This document shows, piece after piece, positions 21,169-33,277 of a stretch of DNA of 64,000 nt. This stretch comes from Takakia lepidozioides (lineage: Eukaryota > Streptophyta > Takakiopsida > Takakiales > Takakiaceae), in NCBI GenBank assembly GCA_030704615.1, contig CM060731.1, forward strand, positions 15,500,001 to 15,564,000. The letters run 5' to 3'. The position numbers were made by a program, and so were the translations under genes. The notes under the pieces were generated by a model, which searched no databases, was not told the DNA's origin, and was given only the letters and a program-made list of their open reading frames with translations. How positions within the stretch are numbered: position 1 is the first letter of the stretch; the number at the start of each line of letters is the position of its first letter.

Positions 21169-22863
21169 TAATTGATGATATAAAGTATCTAGTTTCTCAG
21201 TGCGTACAAATTCCAACATGGTATCCGAGCTAGGATGACAAGGTGTCACAAGTCCTAGGTTGTCACATTGAGACACATGAGAGTTGACTAGGAATAAATA
21301 GAAATGTAGAGAAAGAGTTGACATAATGTCAGGGCTAGCACAAGCTTTAGTGGCCCTGCTGGCACATGTAGTACTTTTGGTGCTACTGGTGGTGGTGTGT
21401 CAAGAGTAAAACGCTTGTTTGTTTGTAGTAGTAAATTTTCCCTGAGAATGCATTACACTATCAAACAATTTCACGGAAATTGAAGTTGGAAAGATGTTCA
21501 GATTCTCAAAAAGTTTCACAATGGAATCATTCAAAGGAGGTGCCTGAGAGGCAAAGCCAGTCTGCACTTTTGGGATGTGAGATACAGCTTCCAACTGCAT
21601 TAGTGGATGGCCTCAGAAATGGTAGAAAGGTCACCTCCGCGCCAAAGAATCTTTCTCTCTCTTTAAAGAGGAAGTTAGGCGGTCACTATAATCCCAACTT
21701 GAGAGAAAAAGATAGATTCAATGGTTCTAACTATAAAGAGTGGAGCACTAGAAACAAACATATTTTAGAAGAAAATGAGTTATGGGCATAGTGGATGGAA
21801 ACGTACCCAAACCTAATTTAAATGCACCACAAACACATATAAATGCATGGATTGTGGGAGATAGAAGAGCAAAGAATAATATAATGATTGATGTAGATAA
21901 TAACCACTTACATCACCTTCGGGGAGTGATAACAGCTCAAGAAGCATGGGAACAACTTGCAAATGTATTCCAGTCAAAGGTTTTAGTGTCCAAAATATAC
22001 ATAATTAGAACTTTTTATGGATGAAGAACGGAAGAAAAGGATCCAGTAGAACAGTATGTCAATAGTTTTCGCACATTTAGAACTAAGTTAGCAACTATAG
22101 GCATTGTCTTTCAAGAAGAAAATGCATCTATAGTTTTATTAACTACTCTACCAAAGAGTTATAGAGGGACGGTACGGTACAAGCACGACGGAATGCTGTA
22201 AACCTCACTTTGAATAAGGTAGTGAGTGCACTCCTAATGGAAGAGTCAAGTTAAAAAAAATCTGAGAAATGAGACAAACGAAAATGTTTTATTATATACA
22301 CGTGCGCAATTCAAGACGAAAAAGGATGTGACGTGTCACAATTGTCGGAAAATGACACTTTGCTTGAGAGTGTTGGAAACAAAAAAGGAAGAAGCGAGTC
22401 TTGCGAAGTTGTATTGAAGACTACGAATTGAAATTAAGGAGCTGAGGAAATAAAAATATGAAGTTTGGACCTCGCGAAGGTACAACAGATACGGACCACG
22501 AGAAGAAGCTTGCTATAGTGACTTCCTTGAAACTCAGAAAATTTCAAGTAGCTTCAAGATTTACAAGATGGACTTAAAATTCTTAAATGTTTTGCTACAG
22601 GGGGACTGCTGCAAAGTTGCAGCTTCAACATTCAACAAAAAGACACAACTATTGGGGTGTGATTCGAAAAGTCACATAAGTCAGATATCATAGGATATCT
22701 CAGAAATTTGGAGAACTATAAAAGAGAGCTGTATCTTTCACAAAATTACATATACAAAGATATATATATATATATATTAGATATGAGAGTTTCTATATAA
22801 TTAATAAAGTATGTAATTGATGATATAAACTATCTAGTTTCTCAATGTGTACAAATTCCGACA
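21169..22863 (+). mobile_element. copia-3: internally deleted copia element
   Basis: About 52 bp of 5' LTR end (21169-21220, TTGATGATATAAAGTATCTA ... ATTCCAACA) matches the 3' LTR end at about 22815-22863. The primer-binding site TGGTATCCGAGC follows at 21221. The interior has only gag. No protease, integrase or RT follows. The bulk of the 5' LTR is missing, replaced by the copia-1 protease region, which suggests deletion or recombination at the boundary. Confidence 0.75.
21690..22400 (+). pseudogene. copia-3 gag with zinc-knuckle remnant
   Basis: Reads LREKDRFNGSNYKEWSTRNK, then after a +1 shift near 21785 VDGNVPKPNLNAPQTHINAW and TAQEAWEQLANVFQSK, and after a stop at 22023 VEQYVNSFRTFRTKLA and TTLPKSYRGT. 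At about 22330 CHNCRKM continues as a CCHC knuckle only if one base is restored. Typical Ty1/copia gag. Confidence 0.8.
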
Positions 22864-22978
22864 ATAACATCTGAGAAAGACAGGTTGTCAAAAGAGCTGA
22901 GCTTAATAAGGAGGAACTCCAGATTCGATATGAAAAACCTGAGGAATGGATTCATCGAAAGTAGCCACAACTGAAAAT

Positions 22979-24366
22979 TTAGAGGGTAGAAGAAAAACCC
23001 TTGGACTTACAGAAGAGATAGAGGAAGAATCCACCCCTTTGTGCCTCTTTGCGGGAACGCCTGGGTGGGCCGTCCTTTAGCATGTACTTAGGAGCTTGGC
23101 CCCATCCCAGGTTTAGCCATTGCTGGGAAGGCGAAACGTCAGGTCGCCTGGAGGGGCCAGGGGTATCTTGCAAAGTACCCCATGACCGCTTAGCCCCATT
23201 AGGACGCAATGAGGCAGGAACAGATGTACGAACCGAGCCATGAGCGTCAGGAATGCCTGCCAAAGGACAAAATGCCATAACATGACCCTCACGGTTGCAA
23301 CCATGACATATAACCCTAAGATATTCTTCCTTCACAAGAACAGTTATAATAGAATCATCAAGTGTTCGAAGCTTGAGTGAAGGAGTGATACTGGCCGATT
23401 TGGGCATCATAACCGCAATGCGTGGAACACCACTGTCCAATAGGAATCATGATCAAGGAAATCGGCATGAATGCTCTGAGCATCAAGTTCCTCATGATCA
23501 GACATTGAAAGCACCAATATAAGCTTCGAAGTGAGTACTCGAAGAGATTTGAGATAATTGCCAAGGAGATAGGGTAGCGGGACCCTTGGTTTGCATGTGA
23601 CACCGCCTTTGTGCCCCCATTCCGTAGACCAAGGAAGAAGATGAACCTTGTAACTAGAACGCGTAGTGTTAAACTTCAAAGCACGAGCAGCATTCTCAGC
23701 CCAGTTTAACATAATCTCAAAGAAACTTCTACCCAGAGGATGACAAAAATGATGAGTTAAAGCCCCCATCAGCTCCAAGGTGTTCAAGCGTCCACCTGCA
23801 AGCCCATTTCCTATCTTTATCCGGCCCGGAAAATAAACAAGTATCCCTTGCTTGGAGAGCCTGGCAGACTGCGCCTTGATGATATCCAAGTGAAGGCCAA
23901 GCACTGGCTGCAAATCCTCAGTAGGACCAGCGTCCTCACTCCAGACCTCAGCCGCCTTGTCAGAAGATGAATGGGAGGAAGGAGGAGCATTCCCCAAAAG
24001 ACCCGGATCATGACGAACGTTCCTGGAAGAGGAGCCCCAATGCCTGGGCCTGTTATCTCTGAAGGGCCTAGGGCACCTATGAAAATCACCGCGAGGATGG
24101 GGGCCACAATAAACCGCCGAAACAAAGGAAGCCATGAGTAAGTAATCACAGAGAACAGCAGAACCCGAATCCAAGTAAGAAAAGTAGATCGACCAGAGCG
24201 GAGGGAAGGAAGAGGAATAATGTGAAGAAAAGCGAAAAGGATCTGAAAACCAGACAAGGGAGAGCCTAGAAATCTGTGAATTCATATTTGAGAGGTAACC
24301 AAAGCTAACAGAATGTAGTCTCATCAGAGAGTTCGTCAATGCAAGAGAATGAGACGAATCAACCAC
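22979..24366 (-). pseudogene. LINE ORF1-type nucleic-acid-binding protein remnant
   Basis: The minus reading runs through LVYFPGRIKIGNGLAGGRLN and a domain of roughly DUF4283 length (24366-23407). It then shifts frame near 23,420 to IAVMMPKSASITPSLKLRTL and a CCHC knuckle, CHGCNREGHVMAFC, at about 23,310-23,270, followed by a Pro/Arg/Ser-rich tail. Order (DUF4283-like domain, zinc knuckle, basic tail) is that of ORF1 in plant L1-like LINEs. The frameshift, and the absence of a neighbouring RT, mark it as dead. Confidence 0.65.
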
Positions 24367-24369
24367 ATC

Positions 24370-24709
24370 CTGTATAGGAGTGACAAGCTGTTATAACTGT
24401 CCACTGACAATATGGACAAAATATATGTCGAACAGGAAGCACTGATGTAGACCTACAAGATAGGTATAATTGCCAAGCTGTGCCTGGTTTCACTGATGGA
24501 TTCAGACATTTCCCATCCATAATCGGCGTTGTAATATATGGTGGAAGGAATGGAATTGGTACCTAAGTCTCAATCATTTGGGAATCTTTGCAGCATTGGT
24601 AGAAAGTGTCACTTCCACTAACTTCAGGATTCCCTGAATGCCTAGAAATCCCTAAATTTTCTGCCCTAACATTTCAAGTGCTGCACTTTCTTTCATGCAT
24701 GGCAACTGT
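24370..24709. other. 3' flank of the PPR gene
   Basis: No coding signal. Presumably holds the 3' untranslated region of the minus-strand PPR gene. Confidence 0.5.
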
Positions 24710-27700
24710 TTACCAGTAATCTCCACAAGAACAAACCCCATCTTGAAAGTGGTGAAAACGGTTGGCATCCCGTACAACGACTACTCGCCCAACAATCTTA
24801 GAGATGAACTTGGTGGCAGTGTGGCAGTCACCACACACCCGAAGGTTTTTGATGATGCGGATAGGTGTCTGAGGGGGAGTGCTGATCAGCCCAAAAGCAA
24901 TGGCCAGCTTCTCACTGTGGTGGCAAAGAGAAAATTCCTTTTGCTCCTCCTCCACGTCATGCAATACAAAGCGATTGTCAGGCACATACCCAATCTCCTT
25001 CATCTTCCCAAACAACCTTTTTAGCTCAGCCTGGATTTTCTCAATCTGTGGATGTGATTTGTCTTCTACAACAAATCTATGCACCTGGTCATTCACCTGA
25101 ATGGAACTGAGCCCTGGCTCCTTTCTGACAGCTCTGTCCTGCATCATTTTTCTCACCTTCACAGTATCATCCCATCTGCCAGCAGCAGCATAGATGTTCG
25201 ATAGCAGGACGTAAGTTGCAGCGTGCTCTGGATCCGACTTGAGAAGGCATTTTGCTGCACGTTCTGCTACCTCCACATTGCCATGTATTCTGCACGCACC
25301 AAGCAAGGCCCCCCACACTCCAGCATCTGCCTCAATTGGCATTTGGTTAACAAAGGCCTCTGCCTCATCCAATTGTCCTGCACGACCAAGAAGGTCCACG
25401 ATGCAGCCAAAATGTTCCACTGTAGGAATGAGCCCATGATCTTGACTCATGGAATCAAAGTAGTAACAGCCTTCCTCCACCAAGCCCACATGACTACATG
25501 CAGAAAGAACACACATAAAGGTGATAAGATTTGGCTTTAAGCGTTGCTGTTGCATTTGTTCAAATAGTCGCAGGGCCTCCTGACCACACCCATGCTGAGC
25601 AAGTCCTGCAATCATAGAGCTCCATGAGACCACATCTTTTTCAGCCATATTGTTGAACAGTTCACAGGCAACTTTTACATCCCCGCATTTGGCATACATG
25701 TTAACAAGTGCATTCTCCAGAATGATGTCAGACGCAATTCCGGCTTTCATGATATCAGCATGCACCTCTCTGCCCTTTTCCAAGGCAGCCAGGCTGGCAC
25801 ATGCATTGAGAACAGAAATGAATGTGACCTTGTTGGGTGTCACCCCTTCTAGTATCATTTGCTCATACATCTCAAAAGCCTCCCTACCACACCCATGCTG
25901 AGCATATCCTGCAATCATCGTGCTCCATGAGACCACATCTTTTTCAGCCATGTCGCTGAACACTTCATGTGCATCCTTCATGCTACTGCATTTCGCATAC
26001 ATGTTGACAAGGGAATTCTCCAATTGAATATATGGCGCAATTCTAGCTTTAATGATGTCGGCATGGACCTGTTTCCCTTTTTCCAGGTCTGCCAGGCTGG
26101 CACATGCATTGATAATGCAAATGAATGTAACATTGCTGGGCCTCACCCCTTCCCGTACCATTTGTCCATGAAACTCGAAAGCCTCCATATGATACCCATA
26201 CTCAGCATATCCTGCGATCATCACGTTCCATGAGACTACATCTCGTTCAGCCATGTTCTCAAACACTTGACGAGCATCTTTCATGTTCCCACATTTGGCA
26301 TACATGTCAATAAGGGCAGTCTCCAGAATGATATCTGGCAAAATTCCAGCTTTGATTATGTCAGCGTGTAGCTCTTCACCCTTCTCAAGAGCACCCAGGC
26401 TGGCAAATGCATAGAGAATGCAAATGAAGGTGACGATGCTGGGTTTCACCCCTTCCAGTTTCATTTGCTCGTATATCTCTAAAGCCTCCCTACCACACCC
26501 ATTCTGAGCATATACGGTGATCATCGCATTCCATGAGACCACATCTCGTTGAGCCATATTGTCAAATACTTGATGTGCATCCTGCATGTTCCCACATTTG
26601 GCATACATGTCAACAAGGGCAGTCTCCAAAATAGAATCCAGGGGAATTCCAGCTTTGATGATGTTAGCATGGACCTCTTTGCCCTTTTCCAGAGTTCCCA
26701 GGCTGGCACATGCGTTGAGAATTCCAATGAAAGTAACTTTGTCTGGCAACACCCCCTCCTGTATCATTTGCTCATACATCTTGACAGCCTGAATACCGCA
26801 CCCATGTCTAGCACATCCTGCAATCATCGTGCTCCATGAGACCACATCTTGTTCAGCCATATTGTCAAATACCTTCTGTGCATCTTTCATATTCCCACAC
26901 TTGACATACATGTCCACAAGCGCAGTCTCCAGAATGATATCTGCCACAATTCCAGCTTTAATAATAGCAGCATGCACCTCTTTGCCTTTATCCAGAGCCA
27001 CCAGGCTGGCACATGCATTAAGAATACAAATAAATGTGACTTTGTTGGCTCTCACCCCTTCCTGTGACATCTTCTCATACATCTCAAACGCTTCCATACC
27101 ATGACCATGTTGGGCATATCCTGCGATGATCGCATTCCATGAGACCACATCTCGTTGCGCCATATTGTCAAACAGTTGACGTGCATCCTTCATGTTCCCA
27201 CATTTGGAATACATGTCAACAAGCGCAGTCTCCAGAATTACATCTGGAACAATTCCAGCTCTGATGATGTTTGAATGGACCTCTTTGCCCTTTTCCAGGA
27301 CTGCCAAGCTGGCACACGCATTGACCACAGAAATTAATGTTACCTTGTTAGGCCTCACCCCTTCCTGTACCATTTGCTCATACATGTTCAAAGACTCCAT
27401 ACCACACCCATGCTGAGCCCATCCTGCAATCATTACATTCCATGTGACCACATCTCGTTGAGCCATATTGTCAAAAATTTGATGGGCATCATTCATGCTC
27501 CCACACTTGGCATACATGTCTGCAAGGGCAGTGTCCAGAATGAGACCTGGTACAATTCCAGCTTTGATGATGTCAGCATGGACCTCCTTGCCTTTCTCAA
27601 GGGCTCCTAGGCTGGCACACGCTTTGACAACACAAAGAAAAGTGACATTGTCAGGCATCACCCTTTCTTCTATCATTTGCTCATAGATCTCCAAAGCCTC

Positions 27701-28285
27701 CCTACCACACCCATGCTTCGCATATCCTGTAATCATTATAGTCCACGTAAACAAATCTCGTTTATGCATTTTGTCAAACACTAGGCGTGCATCCACCAGG
27801 CTACCACACTTGGCATACATATTGACAAGGGTTTTGAGTAAAAAGATGTTTGTCTTGAATCCAGTTTGGATAATGTTGGCATGCACCTGCTTTCCCATTT
27901 CAAGGTCTTCAATTTTGATACACTCCCGCAAGAGGCAGACATAAGTTTCAGAGTCTGCTGAAATGCCTTGTTTATTCAAAATGTGCAGGGCCTCTTTCAA
28001 TTGACCTGTCTGACATACTGTCCTCAAATCCCCGCAACTGCCAGACAAGCTGATGTTGACTGCATGACCAGATTGTGGCTGACCCTGTACCATGGCAGCT
28101 ACTGCTGCTTTCACCCAGGGAGGGGTCGACCTACCCTCAATCCAAAGGACTTCATTTATGCGCTTATGTCTGAAGTCTGGTGAATTTGGATTTTTCTGTG
28201 AAAACCACCAGTTTCGACCTGAGCAGCTATAGCTGTTACCACAGCCTGAAATCGACTCTGGTATAACCAGCAGTGCTCCGAGCAT
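24710..28285 (-). CDS. PPR protein of PLS-DYW class (organelle C-to-U RNA editing factor), 1191 aa
   Basis: A single uninterrupted frame from ATG 28285 to TAA 24710. After about 110 residues with no acidic cluster at the start (possible organelle presequence) there are eight P-L-S repeat blocks of about 101 residues, each marked by MYAKCG (first at residues 156-160, last near 863) and W..MI.G.A.HG. The E/E+ part follows, and the DYW domain spans about 1056-1191: PG box at EPGLSSIQV, HSEKLA at 1123-1128 (catalytic His and Glu), CGDCH at 1151-1155 (zinc ligands), CSCGDYW at the end. DYW domains are cytidine deaminases; the repeats read RNA one base per motif. All deaminase residues are present. 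The blocks are unusually alike, suggesting recent tandem expansion. Target transcript and organelle are not predictable here. Confidence 0.95.
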   Translation of the reverse strand: MLGALLVIPESISGCGNSYSCSGRNWWFSQKNPNSPDFRHKRINEVLWIEGRSTPPWVKAAVAAMVQGQPQSGHAVNISLSGSCGDLRTVCQTGQLKEALHILNKQGISADSETYVCLLRECIKIEDLEMGKQVHANIIQTGFKTNIFLLKTLVNMYAKCGSLVDARLVFDKMHKRDLFTWTIMITGYAKHGCGREALEIYEQMIEERVMPDNVTFLCVVKACASLGALEKGKEVHADIIKAGIVPGLILDTALADMYAKCGSMNDAHQIFDNMAQRDVVTWNVMIAGWAQHGCGMESLNMYEQMVQEGVRPNKVTLISVVNACASLAVLEKGKEVHSNIIRAGIVPDVILETALVDMYSKCGNMKDARQLFDNMAQRDVVSWNAIIAGYAQHGHGMEAFEMYEKMSQEGVRANKVTFICILNACASLVALDKGKEVHAAIIKAGIVADIILETALVDMYVKCGNMKDAQKVFDNMAEQDVVSWSTMIAGCARHGCGIQAVKMYEQMIQEGVLPDKVTFIGILNACASLGTLEKGKEVHANIIKAGIPLDSILETALVDMYAKCGNMQDAHQVFDNMAQRDVVSWNAMITVYAQNGCGREALEIYEQMKLEGVKPSIVTFICILYAFASLGALEKGEELHADIIKAGILPDIILETALIDMYAKCGNMKDARQVFENMAERDVVSWNVMIAGYAEYGYHMEAFEFHGQMVREGVRPSNVTFICIINACASLADLEKGKQVHADIIKARIAPYIQLENSLVNMYAKCSSMKDAHEVFSDMAEKDVVSWSTMIAGYAQHGCGREAFEMYEQMILEGVTPNKVTFISVLNACASLAALEKGREVHADIMKAGIASDIILENALVNMYAKCGDVKVACELFNNMAEKDVVSWSSMIAGLAQHGCGQEALRLFEQMQQQRLKPNLITFMCVLSACSHVGLVEEGCYYFDSMSQDHGLIPTVEHFGCIVDLLGRAGQLDEAEAFVNQMPIEADAGVWGALLGACRIHGNVEVAERAAKCLLKSDPEHAATYVLLSNIYAAAGRWDDTVKVRKMMQDRAVRKEPGLSSIQVNDQVHRFVVEDKSHPQIEKIQAELKRLFGKMKEIGYVPDNRFVLHDVEEEQKEFSLCHHSEKLAIAFGLISTPPQTPIRIIKNLRVCGDCHTATKFISKIVGRVVVVRDANRFHHFQDGVCSCGDYW

Positions 28286-29520
28286 CTTTTATGTAACACG
28301 CAACAACCATGAACAAACGATTCATAGCATAGTACGGACTGCGTTAATCGTTTGTTGCTAACAAAGTCCAAAACTGTCCATAATTAAAGGGACTGGACCT
28401 ACAATCCAGTAAACAAAACACCATCATGCCAGCTTCAGTCACAAACCTCCTTGAGAGACAATTTTGACGTTCTAGCTAGCCTCACCTTATCAACCCTGTT
28501 GTCCCACCATTGTGAAGGATCTGAGAAGAACTCCTGCCAGAGTCGTTCCTTTCTCTTTGCTTGATCTGTGGGGATGAAATACAAGACCATGAGAACTTCC
28601 CTCAGTGGTCACTGGCGGTTGACGCTTGCCCTGCTCCAAGGGTCCACAGCAATAACATCTGTGGTAATACCTCTCTGCATTAATTTCGAATTATTGCTCC
28701 TCTCGAAGCTTGCAACGGGATTTCAAGGCCAGGCGCGACGAGTCCTTACAGAACTCTCGCCCTTCTGGGTAGACCTCCAAAACGGGGTATGCCACAAGCA
28801 TTATGGTTCAAACAAGCAATGCACATAACTACCAATCTCACTCACAAACGATGAGTAGAAAATGAAAAAGTCTACGGCAAAGAGAGCTGTGGACTGTTTT
28901 CTTGACCGAGATAGGCTGCAATTTCTGCTGGGATGGGTCAAGCACGATGTGGAGCCTGGATCGCTCCCATTTGAAACACAAAGTAGTGCGTCGAAATTTC
29001 CCTGTCCATACCTTTCTTCTGCATCCCTGGATGTTGGAGATGCGGCACAGCCCTCACTTGCAGGTGAGCGCGGCCCGACATTGCCCAGCTGGGTACCCAT
29101 TTCAGCTCCACAGAATGGCCCGCACACCTTTTCCATGATGTGAGGCTTTCGGGCCCCTCACGGAAAGGACACGACAGGGCCTTGGGTCCCTCTCTCTGCG
29201 AGCTCAGCACATTGGCGGAGCGCACTGTCATTCCTGTCTGTGAAAGAGAAGAGAAGAGAAAGAATAGAGAAGACAAGAAGAGAGTAGCGCCACTTACATC
29301 AGTTGTAACCGATTTCACTTTAGAGAATCTGTTATGAAACTGAAACATAGCGATTCTTCAGCCTAAGGTAAGGTGTGGTATTAGGCGATTATATATATAT
29401 ATATATTTAGAACAGGGGTTTATATTCTATTTTCAAAAAACTTTACAGTGGCCCCTAATACCTAGGTCAATATCCCGCAAAGGCTAGTACCTATTGACAA
29501 GCCAATACTTGTGCAATACC
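28286..29520. other. Upstream region of the PPR gene
   Basis: Open frames on both strands around 28.8-29.35 kb overlap and show no domain. A short (TA)n run lies at about 29390-29406. No promoter motif could be assigned with confidence. Confidence 0.4.
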
Positions 29521-29529
29521 GAGAGAGAG

Positions 29530-29592
29530 AGAAGACTCCGGCCGAAACCGGCGTACCTCACGGCTACTGCCCCTCTCGGGGGTGGGCCCTAT
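29530..29592 (+). repeat. Dispersed two-hairpin repeat, copy 2
   Basis: GACTCCGGCCGAAACCGGCG folds on CCGG stems. GCTACTGCCCCTCTCGGGG then GTGGGC forms a second stem with a different loop from copy 1. Confidence 0.6.
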
Positions 29593-30240
29593 AAAAAAAC
29601 AGGTGTCCATGGACCCGAGGTAACCGGGGGAGAGTGGTACTTAGGGTAGCGGTACCAGGGTATCCTAGGGTACCTTGGGGTACCGAAGAAGGATTGGCTT
29701 CGAGCTGCCGTTTATTGGTAATAATAGCTGTTAGGGAGGTGAGGCGCGGTGAGGTGAATAGCTTTAAAGCATTTGTGGATCGGGGGATAGGGATTTTAAG
29801 AGTATTGTGTAACACGTTTATACTGGCGTTGTGGATGCCGCCTTTAGTTCCAGCTGTGATGACTGATAAGGGACCTGTGTGCCAACCACGCTGGCGGAGA
29901 GCGAGAATGAGAGAGACATATTTTTGTCGTTTCTCTAAGATGGAGGAGGCTGGGTATCGGTCATGACAGTCTGTGAATTCAATGAAGTGAATGGTGAGTG
30001 CTTGGGAGGGGGCAGTGGGTAGAGGGGCATTGATTGGTAAGCCCTGAAAGAGAGAGATGACTCGGGCCGGCCAGGTTGAGAAGGTGATGTCATCTTCATG
30101 TCAAATTTGTCACAGAGGGCTTGTAAAGAGCTTTTCAAATAAGCAAAGAACGTTGTCCCCTGTTATTAGAATAGTTTTAGATTTTTTGCTTTTGTAGCCT
30201 AGTCTGTTCAAGTCTGTTATTACATGATGGCTGCTCAGCT
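29593..30240. other. Non-coding stretch between repeat copy 2 and the PPR pseudogene
   Basis: The first 110 bp are rich in GGTACC-like words. Short open frames show no domain. Confidence 0.4.
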
Positions 30241-30249
30241 ATCTACTTG

Positions 30250-32700
30250 TTGGTTCCACAACAAAATCTGAGATTAGTGTACCTCAGTCACCAGTGCACA
30301 AAGGAAAACCTTTGCATAAAAAAATGGTCGAACCCTCCTTGGGTGAAAGCGGAGCTGGCGACCTTTATACTTTGTCAAACATATTCTGCTTATGATTCTA
30401 CTGTTGATGTACACCTTGGCGCTCAACATCAACTGTCTGAACGAGACATTCATACATGGACGAAGATGATGGCAGGTTGTGTCAAGCATGGACATGTTGA
30501 GGAGGCTCTCAAAATCTATGAGCAATTGCGACACGAAGGCGTGACACCAAACAGGGTCACATTCACTTGCGTCTTCAATGGTTGTGCCAGTGTAGGAGCC
30601 CTAGAAAGGGGCAAAGAGGGTTTATGCTGATATCCTTAAAGCTGAAATTGCATTTGATATCATTTTGGAGAATACCCTTATTGACATGTATGCCAAATGT
30701 AGGAGCATGAACGATGCACATCAAGTATTTGATAATACGGCTGAATGGAATGTGGTGTCATGGAGTGTAATCAGTGCTGAATGTGCCTAGCATGGTCATG
30801 GTATTGAGGCCCTGCATCTCTTTGAACGCATGCAACAGTAGGGCATGCAGCCAAACAGTATCACTTTTATATATCTTCTCTCTGTGTGTATTCATGTGGG
30901 CCTAGTGGATGAGGGCCTTCACTACGGTTGTCTGTCTCTTGCTTAAGTGCATCAAGATGAAAGGTCTGGAAACTGGAAAACAGGTGCACACTCATATTAT
31001 CCAAAGTGGGTTCACGCCAAGGATGCGAAGGGAGTTTTCAACACTATGGTTGAACAAGATATTGTGTCGTGGCACGCAATGCACAGCAGGGACGTGGGAT
31101 GGTGGCTTTGGAGACCTATGATCAAATGATGGAAGTTTACAATAACCGAACATCGGAGAGTTCTAATGCAGGAGGGATCTGTGGCAATAAGAGCCTCCAG
31201 GAAGAAAGAGTAAAGCCCAACCACATCACATTTGTGCGCATTTGCAAGCCTGGCAGCCCTGGAAAAAGGCAAAGAGGTGCATGGTTGCATCGCGAAAGTT
31301 GGAATTGTACCAGATGTCATTCTGAACAATACCCTCGTGGACAGGCATGCCAAATGGAGGAGGCATTTCAGCAGATTCAGATACGTTTGTCTGTCTCTTG
31401 CTTAAGTACATCAAGATGAAAGGTCTGGAAGCTGGAAAGCAGGTGCACACTCACATTATCCAAAGTGGATTCACGCCAAGTGTTTTTCTCCTCAACACCC
31501 TTGTCAACATGTCAAACCTGTGAGCTTTGGAAAAGGGGAAAGAGGTCCATGGTGACATCGTCAAATGCTGGAATTGTACCAGATGTCATTCCGAACACTG
31601 CCCTAGTGGACATGTATGCCAAATGTGGGTGCATTAAGGATGCGAAGGGAGTTTTCAACATTATGGCTGAACGAGATGTGGTATCATGGAAGACGATGCT
31701 TGCAGGGTATGCATAACAAGGACGTGGTATGAAGGCTTTGGAGACCTATGATCAAATGATGGGGGAAGGGGTGAAGCCCGACCACATCACATTTGTGTGC
31801 ATTTGCGATGCGTGTGAAAGCCTGGCAGCTCTGGAAAAGGGGAACGAGGTCCATGGTGACATCGTCAAAGCTGGATTTGTACCATATGTCATCCTGAACA
31901 CTGCCCTGATGGACATGTATGCCAAATGTGGGTGCATTAAGGATGCAGAGGGAGTGTTCAACAATATGGCTGAACGAGATTTGTTGTCATGGAATGCCAT
32001 GCTGGCAGGATATGCACAGCAGGGTGTGGGATGGAGGACTTGGAGACCTATGAGCAAATGATGGGGGAAGGGGTGAAGCGCGACCACATCATGTTTGTGT
32101 GCGTGTGCAAGCCTGGCAGCCCTAGAAAAGGGCAAAGAGGTACATGGTTGTATCGACAAAGCTGGAATTGTACCAGATGTGATTCTGGACAATATCCTCG
32201 TGGACACGTATGCCAAATGTGGGAGCATTGAGGATGCGGAGGAAGTATTCAACAATATGGCTGAACGAGATTTGGTGTTATGGAATGCCATGCTGGCAGG
32301 ATATGCACAGCAGGGGCGTGGGATGGAGGACTTGGAGACCTATGAGCAAATGATGGGGGAATCGGTGAAGCGCGACCACATCACATTTGTGTGCGTGTGC
32401 AAACCTGACAGCCCTGGAAAAGGGCAAAGAGGTGCATGGTTGCATCGGCAAAGCTGGAATTGTACCAGATGTGATTCTGGACAATACCCTCGTGGACATG
32501 TATGTTTAATGTAGGAGCATTGAGGATGCGGAGGAAGTGTTCAACAATATGGCTGAACAAGATTTGGTGTTATGGAACGCCATGCTGGCAGGATATGCAC
32601 AGTAGGGGCGTGGGATGGAGGACTGGGAGACATATGAGCAAATGATGGCGGAAGAGGTGAAGCGCAAAAAATGTATCTTTGGATATACGGTCATTATCTA
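30250..32700 (+). pseudogene. PPR pseudogene, tandemly expanded and frame-broken
   Basis: Plus-strand frames read KWSNPPWVKAELATF (matching the STPPWVKA start region of the intact gene), DIHTWTKMMAGCVKHGHVEE, TFTCVFNGCASVGALERGKE and [19 protein letters not shown], among others. At least four copies of a roughly 290-300 bp P-L-S unit lie between 31.2 and 32.65 kb, nearly identical to each other. A segment containing [20 protein letters not shown] is duplicated (about 30,930-31,020 and 31,385-31,480). Stops and frameshifts interrupt nearly every unit. No E or DYW domain is found: the run ends near 32,660 in unrelated sequence. Opposite in strand to the intact gene 2 kb away. Confidence 0.9.
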
Positions 32701-33270
32701 TTATATCAAAATGCTAATGTCCACCGTAAACAATAAAAACTTGGACATGTGTGTAACTTCAAATAATATGGAAAAACAAAATGTTAATGCGGAGAGGCAG
32801 ACAAAATAAACGATCAACTCCGGAACAAATATGCATTAAATAAAAGACCACCAAGATTTTTCATGAAACCGTGGCATTAAATCAAAGTCCAAACTATTTG
32901 AAATTTACACCAATTGCATAAAGATGAAAAAGATATCATATAAACAACATTCATAATCCAAATCCAAATCTGCTTATTGTATCAAAATGAGCCACATCAT
33001 TAGACCGGTCAAATGAATCTTGAAATGAAATATAGAAAAAAAATACAGAAAAATACAGAAATACAGAAAAGGGGTTCCACTCCCCCTCACTTCTTGGGCA
33101 TAGATAGAGGTAGCTGCATCAAACAATGAAATACATAGATGTGACATACAAAGATATAAGACCATGGGATGACCCACCCCTTTTTGTACCAATTGAACGT
33201 AGTTCTAAGAATTCGTTGCTAGTATTGCGGAGCAACGTGAAGCAATAATACTTAAGAGTCCAAGTTGGTT
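32701..33270. other. AT-rich non-coding stretch
   Basis: No gene or named element seen. A poly-AAATACAGAAA texture lies near 33040-33070. Confidence 0.45.
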
Positions 33271-33277
33271 TCATGCT

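Noticed and set aside
24695-28183. Many plus-strand frames across the PPR gene
   Set aside because: They are antisense shadows that repeat with the PPR blocks.
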